A stretch of 64,000 nt of DNA from Bacteroidales bacterium UBA1794 (GCA_002315435.1 DCFW01000020.1:1-64000), one strand, 5' to 3'; shown: positions 53,416-63,646, numbered from the stretch's first letter. The notes: generated from the sequence alone by a model not told the origin. Program-made: numbers and translations.

Positions 53416-54513
53416 TTATGCTAATCTATTCTTAAACAACTTCAAACTTACACCCAAAAGCAATACAGCCATTCCTAACAGTACTCCTATTTCGGTTAAC
53501 ACATATCTGACGCCCACTCCTTCAATCATAACCTTGCGCACCGCTTGGATATACCATCGGGCAGGCATGGCACAGGACAGCCATTGCAGAGGTTCCGGCA
53601 TATTCTCTACAGGAAACACCATTCCGGAGAAAAACATCGTAGGCATCATCAGCATCATGGCACTCACCAACATCGCTGCAACTTGCGTTTGCGTGATGGT
53701 GGAGATGAACAATCCCAAGCTCAGCGCCACCACAATGAATAATAGCGATATCAGCAACAGCAATATGAGATTTCCTGCAATAGGCACGTGTAATACAAAT
53801 CGAGCTAATGCCAATATAGTAAGCAAGTTTGTAAATGAAAGCACCATATAAGGAACCATTTTGGCTAATATAATATTAATTGGACGCATGGGTGACACCA
53901 ACAGGATTTCCATGGTTCCGGTCTCTTTCTCCCGAACAATGGAGATAGACGTCATCATGGCACAAATCAGCAACAAGATCATTCCCATCACTCCGGGCAC
54001 AAAGTTGTATGCACTTTTCATCTGCGGATTATACAGCAATTGAATGCTGGGAATAATGCCATTTTGAACATGCGTCGGTTGTTCCTTTGAGGCATCACCT
54101 ATTATACTTGTTGCATAATGGGCAGCGGTTGTAGCCATATTCGGATCCGATCCGTCCATGATCAGTTGCACATGTGATTCACCATTTGGTATTTTCGAAG
54201 CGTACTTAGGCGAAAATACCAAGGCCATATCTATATTTCCTTTCTTGAAACCTGCATCCACCTCATCGGCATTGCTTACATTACCAACGACAGAAAAATA
54301 TTCGCTGGCATTGATTTCGTTGGTAATACGATGTGTAAGCACGTCATGCGATGGATCCAGCACTGCCACCCGTTCATTATTCAATTCCGTGGATATGGCA
54401 AAGCCGAACAGTATGATTTGTACGATAGGCATACCCAACATAATGAGTATCGTGCGACGATCACGAAAGATATGACGGAATTCTTTTTTGACAAATGAAT
54501 AAAACTGAATCAT
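53416..54513 (-). CDS. ABC-2-type efflux permease (YbhR/YbhS-like), first
   Basis: This 365-residue permease shares the design of its neighbour: FRHIFRDRRTILIMLGMPIVQIILFG at the N-terminus, a periplasmic segment, then MTSISIVREKETGTMEILLVSPM and further helices. It starts 3 bp after the ATPase stop and overlaps no other gene. It is probably a drug or toxic-compound exporter, inferred from the operon. Confidence 0.9.
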   Translation of the reverse strand: MIQFYSFVKKEFRHIFRDRRTILIMLGMPIVQIILFGFAISTELNNERVAVLDPSHDVLTHRITNEINASEYFSVVGNVSNADEVDAGFKKGNIDMALVFSPKYASKIPNGESHVQLIMDGSDPNMATTAAHYATSIIGDASKEQPTHVQNGIIPSIQLLYNPQMKSAYNFVPGVMGMILLLICAMMTSISIVREKETGTMEILLVSPMRPINIILAKMVPYMVLSFTNLLTILALARFVLHVPIAGNLILLLLISLLFIVVALSLGLFISTITQTQVAAMLVSAMMLMMPTMFFSGMVFPVENMPEPLQWLSCAMPARWYIQAVRKVMIEGVGVRYVLTEIGVLLGMAVLLLGVSLKLFKNRLA

Positions 54514-54516
54514 TAT

Positions 54517-55977
54517 TTAATCTGATTTACGCACCGCACCGCGGGCTAGTTTAGTAAATACTTCGTCCATTGTAGCTACGGAGAACTGACGTTTCAACCC
54601 TTCGGGAGTATCCAATGCTTTGATATGACCATCCACCATAATGGATATGCGATTGCAATACTCTGCTTCATCCATGTAGTGAGTGGTGACAAACACCGTG
54701 ATACCTCGATCTGCTGCCTGATAAATCAATTCCCAGAACTGTCTGCGTGTAGCAGGATCCACACCACCGGTAGGTTCATCCAAAAAGACGATACTCGGTT
54801 CATGGAAGATAGATACGGAGAATGCCAGTTTCTGTTTCCAGCCCACAGGCAGACTCTTCACCAACGTATCACGTTCTGCCGTAAAATGCAAAGCCTCTAA
54901 CAATTCATCAGTCTTGCGAGCGATTTCATCCTCTTTCATCCCGTATATACCTGCAAACAATCGAATGTTTTCCCACACCTTCAAATCTTCATACAGGGAG
55001 AACTTCTGGCTCATGTAACCGATGTTTTTCTTCACCATTTCCGATTGCGTCATCACATCATATCCTGCCACCAAGCCTTTGCCCGAAGTGGGTATACTCA
55101 ATCCGCACAACATTCGCATAGCAGTCGTTTTACCGGCTCCGTTAGCTCCAAGGAATCCAAAGATCTCACCCTTATGTACTTCAAATGAGATATGATCAAC
55201 AGCCGTGAACGAACCAAAACTCTTCGTCAAGCCTTCCACTTTAATGGCCGGCTCGTCATTGCCATGAACCGATTCGCGCTCTAAGGGAGCGGGACAAAGA
55301 ATCTCATTAAACTCTTGCAAGATCTTTTCAGGAGTATCAATTCCCTTAATTTCGCCCTCATTGATAAATGCAATACGGTCACATTGCAGTGCTTCGTCCA
55401 TGATCGGCGTAGAAGCCACGATGGTGATACCGGCCTTTCTGAGTTGTTGCAACATCTCCCAAAACTCTTTGCGCGATACAGGATCAACCCCCGTAGTGGG
55501 TTCGTCCAGAAAAAGCACCGAAGGTTTGTGTATCAATGCACAGCACAACGCCAACTTTTGTTTCATACCGCCGGACAACGCTCCTGCACGACGTTTGGCA
55601 AACGGAGCAATCTGCACGTATATATCTTTTATTAGGTCGTAATTCTTTTCTTTGGTGGTGCCGAACACAGTGGCAAAGAAGTTTAGGTTTTCCTCTACAG
55701 TCAAATCGGGATAAAGAGAGAATCTACCGGGCATATACCCTACACGTGTACGGATCTTCTTGTAGTCGCGCACTACATCCAATCCGTCAACCGTGGCACT
55801 TCCCTTTTCAGCCAGCAGCAACGTTGTAAGTACTCGAAAGAGTGAACTCTTGCCGGCACCATCAGGTCCGATGATTCCGAACAATTCGCCTTGCTCCACA
55901 TGAAAAGAGACTCCTTTCAACGCTTCTACTTTACCGTAAGACTTAAATACATTATTTACTTCAACTGCAAACATCAT
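54517..55977 (-). CDS. Tandem ABC ATPase (YbhF-like)
   Basis: This 486-residue protein has two fused nucleotide-binding domains. Domain 1 has Walker A GPDGAGKSS (Asp where Asn is usual), signature LSGGMKQKL and Walker B VLFLDEPTTGVDP. Domain 2 has GANGAGKTT, a degenerate signature LPVGWKQKL and IVFLDEPTGGVDP. The unusual second signature is a family trait of YbhF. It supplies the energy for the two permeases and overlaps the hlyD-like gene by 4 bp. Confidence 0.93.
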   Translation of the reverse strand: MMFAVEVNNVFKSYGKVEALKGVSFHVEQGELFGIIGPDGAGKSSLFRVLTTLLLAEKGSATVDGLDVVRDYKKIRTRVGYMPGRFSLYPDLTVEENLNFFATVFGTTKEKNYDLIKDIYVQIAPFAKRRAGALSGGMKQKLALCCALIHKPSVLFLDEPTTGVDPVSRKEFWEMLQQLRKAGITIVASTPIMDEALQCDRIAFINEGEIKGIDTPEKILQEFNEILCPAPLERESVHGNDEPAIKVEGLTKSFGSFTAVDHISFEVHKGEIFGFLGANGAGKTTAMRMLCGLSIPTSGKGLVAGYDVMTQSEMVKKNIGYMSQKFSLYEDLKVWENIRLFAGIYGMKEDEIARKTDELLEALHFTAERDTLVKSLPVGWKQKLAFSVSIFHEPSIVFLDEPTGGVDPATRRQFWELIYQAADRGITVFVTTHYMDEAEYCNRISIMVDGHIKALDTPEGLKRQFSVATMDEVFTKLARGAVRKSD

Positions 55978-56870
55978 TTCAATTTTACTTCACCGTACAT
56001 TCCTATCTTCAAATAGCCGTCATTGTGCACCGCGATCTTTACGGCATACACCAAGTTAGCCCGTTCGTCATCGGTCAGAATGGTTTTAGGAGTAAACTCG
56101 GAAGAGGATGATATCCAGGTAACGGTTCCTTGGTAGGTTTTCTTCTTATCATTGCCATAATCCGCATATACCGTTACAGGCATTCCCAGTTTGACTTTCA
56201 TCAACTGCTCGGAGGTGATATAAGCGCGCAAGTAAACATGATTCATATCTGCTACCTTAAAGAGAGGCTTGCCGGGTGTCGCTAGTTCTCCTTCTTCGGA
56301 ATATTTCTCAAGAATAGTACCTGTCACAGGAGATATGATATGACATTTATTCAACTGATCAATCACTTCTTTGCGTTGCAACATCAATGACGATCCTTGC
56401 TCATTTAAGCTAGCCGTACTGTTCTGTAAAGACGACAGCTGAGCATCCAATTGCCTTTTCAATAAAGCAATCTGAGCATTATAGTCATCCAATTGTTTCG
56501 TATTAGCCGCACCATCTTTCAATAGTCCTTGCACACGTCTCTTTTCACGCTCGGCTGTAGCTATTTGTTGTCTTAGCACAGCGATCTGTTTACTCTGATC
56601 CGGTTTCTGCCAATCAACCGACTTTCTGTTTGCGCCCAACTGTAAAGCCTTAAGCCACAGCTGCACTGTATCAGTTACACCTACTTCTTGACCTTGGTTT
56701 ACATTGGTACCCTCTTCCGTATTCAAACGAAGGATTTTCCCTTGTGATTCTGCCGAGACAATTACTTCCGTTGTTTCAAAAGTTCCGGTTGCATCATAAT
56801 TCTTATTGTTTCTTCCACATGCCGTCAAAAGTATCAACGCAGTAAGTGGTAATATCTTTATACGATTCAT
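55974..56870 (-). CDS. HlyD/YbhG-type periplasmic adaptor (lipoprotein)
   Basis: This 298-residue membrane fusion protein begins with a lipoprotein signal (LTALILLTACG, lipobox Cys at about 18). It then has a lipoyl-like strand (VIVSAESQGKILRLNTEEGTNVNQGQEV), a coiled-coil hairpin (about 75-160) and the returning half (CHIISPVTGTILEKYSEEGELATPGKPLFKVAD). It bridges the ABC permeases and the TolC-type channel encoded 13 bp upstream. Confidence 0.92.
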   Translation of the reverse strand: MNRIKILPLTALILLTACGRNNKNYDATGTFETTEVIVSAESQGKILRLNTEEGTNVNQGQEVGVTDTVQLWLKALQLGANRKSVDWQKPDQSKQIAVLRQQIATAEREKRRVQGLLKDGAANTKQLDDYNAQIALLKRQLDAQLSSLQNSTASLNEQGSSLMLQRKEVIDQLNKCHIISPVTGTILEKYSEEGELATPGKPLFKVADMNHVYLRAYITSEQLMKVKLGMPVTVYADYGNDKKKTYQGTVTWISSSSEFTPKTILTDDERANLVYAVKIAVHNDGYLKIGMYGEVKLK

Positions 56871-56883
56871 CTTGTGTTCTGTT

Positions 56884-58137
56884 TTATTGATTAGTAGTGT
56901 ATTTTATTTGATAAATATCCGACAACAGCTCTATCTCATGTAGCGCTTTAGTCTGTCTGGCTTGATCCTTGGCATTAATCATCCTCAGCAACTCAGTCAC
57001 CGAGAGTGTTCCGTGAGCCACTTTAGACTCTCCTGCTTTGCAGATTCTATCACGCAGCACAATGATCTCATCATCTTCCTGCATCTGTCTACGCATGGAT
57101 GAAACATTGCCGGTCTGCTGTGCTACCTGCATGCGAGTATTAAACAAGAACACATCTCGTGCATTGTCAATTTCAGTCTTTGAATTATCAAGCAACAGCC
57201 GATCATTCTTACGCGTATAGTATCCATCCAGATTCCATTCAAACTTTATGCCCACCAAATAATACGGACGAAAATTATTATTCAGCGTATTCAGTCCCGG
57301 TCTTCCATAAGATCCTTGGGCAAAAAGTCCTAAATGAGGCCTAAGAGCAGCATCAAGAACTTCGCGTTGTCTCTTCAACTGTGCTTCCTGCGAATTGAAC
57401 CATTGCAGTTCAGGACGATTAATCTCAGTTGCAGGCTCCTTGTCAATCGGCTTTTGGAAATTAGCATCCGAAGCGACTTGCTCTCCAAGAAAAAGCGACA
57501 ACATCCCGATATAAATGCTTCTATTGTCGGTAAGTGCAATTCGACGTTGCTTCGTATCTAACTGTTCAGCACGAACGGCATCCAAATCCGATTCGTTAGC
57601 CACACCGTTGCGATAGTATGAATCAATCTGCTTGTAGTTACGATCCAAATCATCCATCAGTAATTGGTTCTGCTTCAGCTGCTCGTCAATCAGCAATATA
57701 CCGAAGTATATCTGGTCTATTCGCTGATTCAAATCATACAGATCTACATTGTTTTTCTCACGTTCCACATCGGCAGACGCCTCTGCCATTTTTTTCTGTG
57801 AAGCCATTCGTCCACCATCCCAAATATTTTGTTTGATGTCCAGCGATGCCTGATATTGGTCACGCGATACGCTGCTGATGTTCAATCCCGCTATTTTCAG
57901 AGGAATTTTAGTCACCTCACTTTGGTAGCTAGCTTTAGCTGAAAGTGTAAATTGCGGCAAATTGCCTTTCGACACGTTCTCGATGTTGTAATCACGTGCA
58001 GCAGTAATCAGTCCGTACTTGCGGACTAAAGGATAATTGTCTCTTGCCTTCTGCCTACACTGTTCCAACGTCTGTTGTGCTCCGGCAGAATTAAATATTC
58101 CCCACGCTGCAATAATCAAGATAATTATTCGTTTCAT
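56884..58137 (-). CDS. TolC-family outer-membrane efflux channel
   Basis: From the ATG at 58137 the protein is 417 residues with a signal peptide (MKRIIILIIAAWGIFNSAGA). It carries long alpha-helical segments (LEQCRQKARDNYPLVRKYGLI, then NVDLYDLNQRIDQIYFGILLIDEQL and a repeat at DNARDVFLFNTRMQ) typical of OEP/TolC proteins. It is the first gene of the five-gene efflux operon (channel, adaptor, ATPase, two permeases), so the system is complete. The longer frame to 58185 has a poor leader. Confidence 0.9.
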   Translation of the reverse strand: MKRIIILIIAAWGIFNSAGAQQTLEQCRQKARDNYPLVRKYGLITAARDYNIENVSKGNLPQFTLSAKASYQSEVTKIPLKIAGLNISSVSRDQYQASLDIKQNIWDGGRMASQKKMAEASADVEREKNNVDLYDLNQRIDQIYFGILLIDEQLKQNQLLMDDLDRNYKQIDSYYRNGVANESDLDAVRAEQLDTKQRRIALTDNRSIYIGMLSLFLGEQVASDANFQKPIDKEPATEINRPELQWFNSQEAQLKRQREVLDAALRPHLGLFAQGSYGRPGLNTLNNNFRPYYLVGIKFEWNLDGYYTRKNDRLLLDNSKTEIDNARDVFLFNTRMQVAQQTGNVSSMRRQMQEDDEIIVLRDRICKAGESKVAHGTLSVTELLRMINAKDQARQTKALHEIELLSDIYQIKYTTNQ

Positions 58138-58263
58138 AACACTTAATTTTTTATGGCGACAAAGATATGGATAAAAAGTATGCAACTATCCTGCAATAGT
58201 TGGACGAAATGTTCTATTAGTCCGAATAGTTATTAAAGTCAATGCACAATATAAGATATTTAT

Positions 58264-58271
58264 TATCTTTG
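58264..58271 (+). promoter_or_regulatory. Predicted -7 element for the efflux AraC regulator
   Basis: TATCTTTG, an exact -7 consensus, 13 bp before the ATG at 58285. The short leader leaves room for the second ATG at 58294. Confidence 0.5.
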
Positions 58272-58284
58272 TGCAATAATATAG

Positions 58285-59190
58285 ATGGAAAATATGGATA
58301 AGAAAGTACCTATAGATCTTGCATTAAATACACTTGACTTCAAGAAGATCATAAAAAATACAGAGTATTGTTTCATTACCCCTGGTTTTGGATTTATTGA
58401 CAACATAATAAAGATGGAAAGTGTGCTCTTTCATTTAGGTCAGCCCTACAAGATGCATGAGGGACGTATCATTCAGTTGACTAGTGGAAAGGTTCGCATC
58501 AATATCAACCTATCAGAGTATACCCTTGTCCCCGGCGAAGTTCTCATTACTTTCCCTGAATCAATCCTGCAACCAATGGAATTCTCTCCCGATACCAGGG
58601 TGCGTGTGATTACAGCCACACCCAATTTTATACAAGACGCCGGAAATGAAGATTTTTTCCGCCATTATCTAGCTAACGATACCAATACATTATTACAACT
58701 AAGTAAAGAAGAAAATGAAGAAATGAATCAATATTTTTCGCTCTTTTGGAGCATTGTACATGCGTCTCATTTCAAGCAAGAAACAATACGGCATTTGTTC
58801 ATGTCACTGTTACACTACATACATGACTTACGTGCCAACAATCAGGAAGAAAGTTCCAAGCCTATAACAAGGCAGCAAGAGATCTTTCAGAAGTTCATTA
58901 TGCTTGTTAATAAAAATAGTTGCACCGAACGCAATGTAAGCTTTTATGCAGATAAATTATGTCTCACGCCGCGCTATCTCAACACGCTTATTCGTCAAAC
59001 CAGTGAACGCACCGTGATGGAATGGATCAATCGTTCTGTGATACTGGAAGCCAAAGTGCTTCTAAAGCATAGTAACAAAATGATTTACGAGATTGCCGAT
59101 GAATTGAATTTCCCAAACACATCTTTCTTTTGCAAGTTCTTTAAGAAGAATACAGGCATGACGCCTCTGGAATATCAGAAGCAAGAATAA
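58285..59190 (+). CDS. AraC-family regulator divergent from the efflux operon
   Basis: This 301-residue protein has a cupin-like N-terminal sensor (about 20-170) and a C-terminal AraC domain: VSFYADKLCLTPRYLNTLIRQTSERTVMEWINRSVILEAKVLLKHS and LNFPNTSFFCKFFKKNTGMTPLEYQK. Its divergent placement 147 bp from the TolC-type gene makes it the likely regulator of the efflux operon. A second ATG at 58294 is equally possible. Confidence 0.88.
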   Translation: MENMDKKVPIDLALNTLDFKKIIKNTEYCFITPGFGFIDNIIKMESVLFHLGQPYKMHEGRIIQLTSGKVRININLSEYTLVPGEVLITFPESILQPMEFSPDTRVRVITATPNFIQDAGNEDFFRHYLANDTNTLLQLSKEENEEMNQYFSLFWSIVHASHFKQETIRHLFMSLLHYIHDLRANNQEESSKPITRQQEIFQKFIMLVNKNSCTERNVSFYADKLCLTPRYLNTLIRQTSERTVMEWINRSVILEAKVLLKHSNKMIYEIADELNFPNTSFFCKFFKKNTGMTPLEYQKQE

Positions 59191-59377
59191 AACTGAAAAT
59201 TATAAAAGTACATATAACACTAAGCTTATTATAAATAGGGAAAGTATTTTTCATTGTGAATGATGTGAATGATAAGAAGCTTTTTTAAACAAACTTTCGC
59301 AATGTGAATACTCAAAGATTTCAATATTTTGATTTACTTTGCAACATATATCATGATAAAAATTAAATATTAGAATT

Positions 59378-60865
59378 ATGTCATTCAAAGACTTAGTACT
59401 CTACCCTGTATTGAACTCTATTTCAAGATTCAAAGAAAGAAATGCATTTTATATCAACGGCACGTTTTATACCTACAACGATTTAGGCAAGTGCATTTCA
59501 AAAATAAGAAGTGCTGTACGTAATATACCTGAAAATAACATTGCATTGGTGGCTAATGATGACCTTGAAACCTACGCTTCCATATGGGCATTGTGGCTTG
59601 AAGGCAAATGTTATGTACCATTACATCCGGAACAACCGCTTGAACGATGCCAGGATATCATCAGCCAAGTGGACATGCACTATATTTTAGACTCTAGTAA
59701 TGAAACCAGATATAACTCAGGGAATGTGATCATGACCCAATCGCTCATATATAAAGGTGACGATCTTGAATATGAAGATAAATATCCCGATGAAAACCTA
59801 GCTTACATTCTCTTCACCTCCGGCAGTACCGGAAAACCAAAAGGAGTGACGCTCTGTCGTAAGAATATAGCAGGTTTTATCAAAGCTTTTTGGGCATTAG
59901 GATATAAACTTGATGAAAACGATCATTGCTTACAAATGTTTGATCTCACATTTGATTTATCGGTGCAATCATACATTGTCCCTCTCCTTGTAGGAGCTTG
60001 TGCTTACACCGTTCCTCCTACCAATTTAAAATATGGAGCAATATTCGAATTAATCGATGAACATTCCTTAACCTTTGCATTAATGGTTCCCTCAATTATT
60101 CATTATCTCCGCCCTTATATGGATGAAATAAACGCACCATCCATGAAATATTCCCTGTTCTGCGGTGAAGCACTACCTCTGGATGAAACAGAAGATTGGA
60201 GTAAAAGCCTTCCGAATGCACGCATAGATAATGTGTATGGTCCCACAGAAAATACGATTTATTGTACCGCTTGCACTTATAACAGAAGCGGCACCAACAA
60301 AGAATCCAATGGTGTTATGAGCATTGGTAAAGCCATGGAAGGTACCCAAACTATTATCATTGACGAGAACAGAAATATCGTATCTGTTGGCGAAAAAGGT
60401 GAATTGTGCTTGGCAGGAGTGCAATTGACTCCGGGATATTGGCAAAACCCTGAAAAGAATGCGGAAGCGTTCTTCGAGAAAGATGGTACACGATTTTATC
60501 GCACCGGCGACCTTTGTGCAATGGATGCTGATGGAGACATCCTATATCATGGACGCATTGACTTTCAAGTAAAGATACAAGGCTATAGAATTGAGCTTGG
60601 TGAAATAGAACATCATGCACGTGAGTTTTTGGCAGGAGCCAATGCTGTTGCAGTAGCATTTACTAACCAAGCAGGAAGTGCGGAAATAGCATTATGTATT
60701 GAAGATGATAAAAAAGATTCTGCTTCTATACTCAATTATTTAAAATCTAAAATACCCGGATATATGATTCCTTCAATCATCGTGTATGACCCCCAATTTC
60801 CGTTGAACGTAAACGGAAAAATTGATAGAAAAGCCCTTACAAAGCTAGCAGAGAATAATCAATGA
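59378..60865 (+). CDS. dltA: Amino-acid adenylation enzyme, DltA-like
   Basis: This 495-residue ANL-superfamily enzyme has LFTSGSTGKPKGV (ATP loop), NVYGPTENTIYCT, YRTGDL and the C-terminal catalytic Lys in NVNGKIDRKAL. Length and lack of a condensation domain fit DltA (D-alanine:carrier-protein ligase) rather than an NRPS. A DltC-like carrier, a DltB-like MBOAT and DltD-like proteins follow on the opposite strand. The amino acid may not be D-Ala in this Gram-negative host, so the symbol is by similarity. Confidence 0.75.
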   Translation: MSFKDLVLYPVLNSISRFKERNAFYINGTFYTYNDLGKCISKIRSAVRNIPENNIALVANDDLETYASIWALWLEGKCYVPLHPEQPLERCQDIISQVDMHYILDSSNETRYNSGNVIMTQSLIYKGDDLEYEDKYPDENLAYILFTSGSTGKPKGVTLCRKNIAGFIKAFWALGYKLDENDHCLQMFDLTFDLSVQSYIVPLLVGACAYTVPPTNLKYGAIFELIDEHSLTFALMVPSIIHYLRPYMDEINAPSMKYSLFCGEALPLDETEDWSKSLPNARIDNVYGPTENTIYCTACTYNRSGTNKESNGVMSIGKAMEGTQTIIIDENRNIVSVGEKGELCLAGVQLTPGYWQNPEKNAEAFFEKDGTRFYRTGDLCAMDADGDILYHGRIDFQVKIQGYRIELGEIEHHAREFLAGANAVAVAFTNQAGSAEIALCIEDDKKDSASILNYLKSKIPGYMIPSIIVYDPQFPLNVNGKIDRKALTKLAENNQ

Positions 60866-60880
60866 CATCATAAATGATAT

Positions 60881-60917
60881 AAAAAGCAGTATATTCTATC
60901 AGTTATACTGCTTTTTT
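60881..60917. terminator. Bidirectional terminator between dltA-like and DltD-like genes
   Basis: AAAAAGCAGTAT (60881-60892) pairs with ATACTGCTTTTTT (60905-60917) around 12 nt. A and T runs on the two sides allow it to work for both convergent genes. Confidence 0.85.
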
Positions 60918-60927
60918 CATTACCATT

Positions 60928-61938
60928 CTACCAGCGTTGCATTCCATAAATCTGATGCAACAATTTTTCCCCTAGAATGGGGCGATAATGCTCTCTCTCA
61001 TAGAAATTATGAATATCTTGGGTGAATTCGTTCACACCTGTGAAGTCATACACATTTGCTTTGCCAAATATACTTTGCAAGATTTTTAAATCCACATGAT
61101 TTAGTTTCATTTGATCATAATCAGGACTTAGCACTATTTTTACATTTGCATGATGTTTGCAAAATAGAGCTTCAATCTCCTTCAATAATTTTATCTGAGA
61201 ATCATATATCACTCGTTTAGCCTCTTTATGATTTGCATCTCTTCTTGGAAATTCCTTTTTATGTTCAACCCAGTATAGCTCATGTTTCATCTTTATTTCT
61301 TTTTCTCGTGGATTATTAAAATCACAATTCACTGGATTACGAAAAACGCCGTAGCGATTAATGACTCCTTTCATGTAAGGCCTATAGTGATGGAATAAAT
61401 TATAATCACAATAAGGTACCAAATATTTTGGAGTTAAAAAAGATTGTATGAAACACATTTGATACTCAAAATCGCTCATCCCCGACTCTGCAGGAGGCAT
61501 TACAAAACTGGCAGTTTCATTGATCTGAGTCTTTCTCAAAAGACTTTCATCAGCTATCAGAAGAATATTCTTTATCGTAGCATGACTTACGTCCAATGCT
61601 TTTAATTTCTTATAAACAGCTGTCAAACGTTCTGCATTTCCAAATAGCCTAATTGCTCTGTCTCCCTTATCCAGGTATCTCTCCCATTCAGAACATTTAA
61701 ATGCCATTGTGCATGAGTTACCTAGAATAAAAGAATTGAAATGCACCGAATCGCGATTGTTTATATAAGTTTGCCACCCAACATGGTGTTCATTCAAAAG
61801 AAAACAGGATTTATCATATCTTTTATAATTTCTTATAACCATGAAAGGATCGCTTACAAAATAAACAACCAAAATAATTGAAAACGGTATAATAAGCCAC
61901 AAGCATTTCCGAATAAAAGATCTTTTATTTTTTTTCAT
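60928..61938 (-). CDS. DltD-like SGNH-type envelope protein
   Basis: This is a 336-residue protein with one N-terminal transmembrane helix (about 11-30, CLWLIIPFSIILVVYFVSDPF) and an extracytoplasmic domain. SFILGNSCTMAF (Gly-Asn-Ser) resembles the nucleophile region of SGNH/DltD-type proteins. REHYRPILGEKLL near the end could carry the catalytic His. The start MKKNKRS at 61938 is preferred over the ATG at 61950. It follows the MBOAT gene by 23 bp, and a closely related copy begins beyond the right edge of the window. Confidence 0.65.
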   Translation of the reverse strand: MKKNKRSFIRKCLWLIIPFSIILVVYFVSDPFMVIRNYKRYDKSCFLLNEHHVGWQTYINNRDSVHFNSFILGNSCTMAFKCSEWERYLDKGDRAIRLFGNAERLTAVYKKLKALDVSHATIKNILLIADESLLRKTQINETASFVMPPAESGMSDFEYQMCFIQSFLTPKYLVPYCDYNLFHHYRPYMKGVINRYGVFRNPVNCDFNNPREKEIKMKHELYWVEHKKEFPRRDANHKEAKRVIYDSQIKLLKEIEALFCKHHANVKIVLSPDYDQMKLNHVDLKILQSIFGKANVYDFTGVNEFTQDIHNFYEREHYRPILGEKLLHQIYGMQRW

Positions 61939-61961
61939 TATATTTCCCACTATCTATATTT

Positions 61962-63401
61962 TTAGAACTGCAGATATACGAAAGTATCTGTATTAAATCC
62001 TCCCATCGTAAACAAAGCAAAAGCTAATACGTAATAAATAATCCAACGCACGGCTGTATTCTTTTTACTTACCAACTCTATTATATTCTGTTTCGAATTG
62101 TAATGCTCATAAACTAGCATCAAGACAAGCGTGATGCCCGCTACGACGCAATTGTGATCGGACATGCCTATATTCAGTTCCTTCCAACTATGGTTGATAC
62201 TGAATGACATGTGCGTGAGAAAGTAGATTGCATCATGAAAAGATTCTGCACGAAAGAAAATCAACGATAGTGCAAACAATAGATAAGTTCGTACGATTGA
62301 TAATCCATTGTAGAGAGACTTTCCTAACTTATCGGCTAGCCTTGCATGGAAATTGGCTGTTTGCATCTCATAAGTGATGATCACACCTTGAATCAAACCG
62401 TACATGGCATAATTCCATCCTGCGCCATGCCATATCCCCAAGGAAATAAATGTCACAAGCAAACTGAACGAGATGCCCCATCTACCCCATCCGCGAGTTT
62501 CAGAAGTCAAGGGTATATATACGTAATCACGTACCCAGAATGAGAGGGACATGTGCCAACGACGCCATAACTCGGCTGTTGTTTTCGAGATAAACGGGCG
62601 ATCAAAGTTAGGAGTCAAGTTGAAACCGAACATAGCGGCTCCGCCCAAAGCAATGTCTGTATATCCTGAGAAATCAGCGTACAACTGTATCGGATACAAC
62701 AAACAAGTCATTACCAACTGCATGCCTGAAGCATCATGCAACGAACCGTACATCCCATCAAGATAAGGTGCCATATTATCGGCCAATACCACTTTCTTCA
62801 TTAAGCCGATAAACATCAGTTTAAGACCGAAAGTAACCATATCATAATTAAACTCTTTTTTCTCTTTTAATTGATGAAGCAAACCGGAAGGCCTCTCTAT
62901 CGGGCCGGAAAGAAACTTCATAAAGAAAAGCATATAAAGCAGAAAATCAAACACATTGTTCTCCGGTTCTTCTTCTCCCCAATAAATCTCTGTCAGATAA
63001 GAGATGGCTTGAAACGTATAGAAAGAGATGCCTAACGGGAACAGAACGCTATGCTGAGAGACACGCCAAGGCAAATCAATTAATGGAAAAACTCGATTGA
63101 CGACACTCTCCATCCCCTCGGGGTATCTCAGTACCAGCCATACAATGATTAGCAATGACACCGATGAGAAATAGAGCCAGCGAATTTTCTTGTCTTGTTG
63201 AGTTGAAGCAATAAGCTTACCGAAATAAAAAGTCATAAAAGAGATTACCAAAACAGTAAGCAGGAAAGAAATATGATAGTAGCCTATGAAAAAGCAACTT
63301 GCCAATAGGAGAATACTCTTTTGATATTTGGAATTCACTGCATAGTATAGCAGCAACACACATACGAAAAAGGCAACAAAACTCAATGATATGAACGACA
63401 T
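61962..63401 (-). CDS. dltB: MBOAT O-acyltransferase, DltB/AlgI-like
   Basis: This 479-residue polytopic membrane protein has about 11 helices and the MBOAT core: FPLGISFYTFQAISYLTEIYWG, LYADFSGYTDIALGGAAMFGFNLTPNFDRPF, ELWRRWHMSLSFWVRDYVYIPL and the catalytic His in FISLGIWHGAGWNYAMYG. It should transfer an acyl or aminoacyl group across the membrane from the carrier protein encoded 2 bp upstream. DltB (D-alanylation) is favoured by the neighbours; AlgI-type acetylation is the alternative. Confidence 0.85.
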   Translation of the reverse strand: MSFISLSFVAFFVCVLLLYYAVNSKYQKSILLLASCFFIGYYHISFLLTVLVISFMTFYFGKLIASTQQDKKIRWLYFSSVSLLIIVWLVLRYPEGMESVVNRVFPLIDLPWRVSQHSVLFPLGISFYTFQAISYLTEIYWGEEEPENNVFDFLLYMLFFMKFLSGPIERPSGLLHQLKEKKEFNYDMVTFGLKLMFIGLMKKVVLADNMAPYLDGMYGSLHDASGMQLVMTCLLYPIQLYADFSGYTDIALGGAAMFGFNLTPNFDRPFISKTTAELWRRWHMSLSFWVRDYVYIPLTSETRGWGRWGISFSLLVTFISLGIWHGAGWNYAMYGLIQGVIITYEMQTANFHARLADKLGKSLYNGLSIVRTYLLFALSLIFFRAESFHDAIYFLTHMSFSINHSWKELNIGMSDHNCVVAGITLVLMLVYEHYNSKQNIIELVSKKNTAVRWIIYYVLAFALFTMGGFNTDTFVYLQF

Positions 63402-63403
63402 GG

Positions 63404-63646
63404 TTATTTCGATTTAAGAATTATTGCATTACACAAATCACCCACTTTCTTCAACTTCACTATTTCTCTGAATCCGAAATGAATTGTATATTTCTTTTCA
63501 ATAGCACTAATCAATAACATGTTCGTCAAGGAATCCCACCCTTCTACATCATTAGCGGTAGTATCAACTGTGAGAATAACCGCCCCTTTTTTCAGGACTT
63601 CTTGAAATAGTTGTTCCAATTCTTTTAATAGATTCTCTGTATCCAT
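63404..63646 (-). CDS. dltC: Acyl/aminoacyl carrier protein, DltC-like
   Basis: This is an 80-residue carrier protein. The phosphopantetheine Ser lies in EGWDSLTNMLLISAIEKKY (D-S-L core). The flanking helices and length fit DltC or a stand-alone ACP. It is translationally close to the MBOAT gene (2 bp) and should be charged by the DltA-like enzyme. Confidence 0.8.
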   Translation of the reverse strand: MDTENLLKELEQLFQEVLKKGAVILTVDTTANDVEGWDSLTNMLLISAIEKKYTIHFGFREIVKLKKVGDLCNAIILKSK

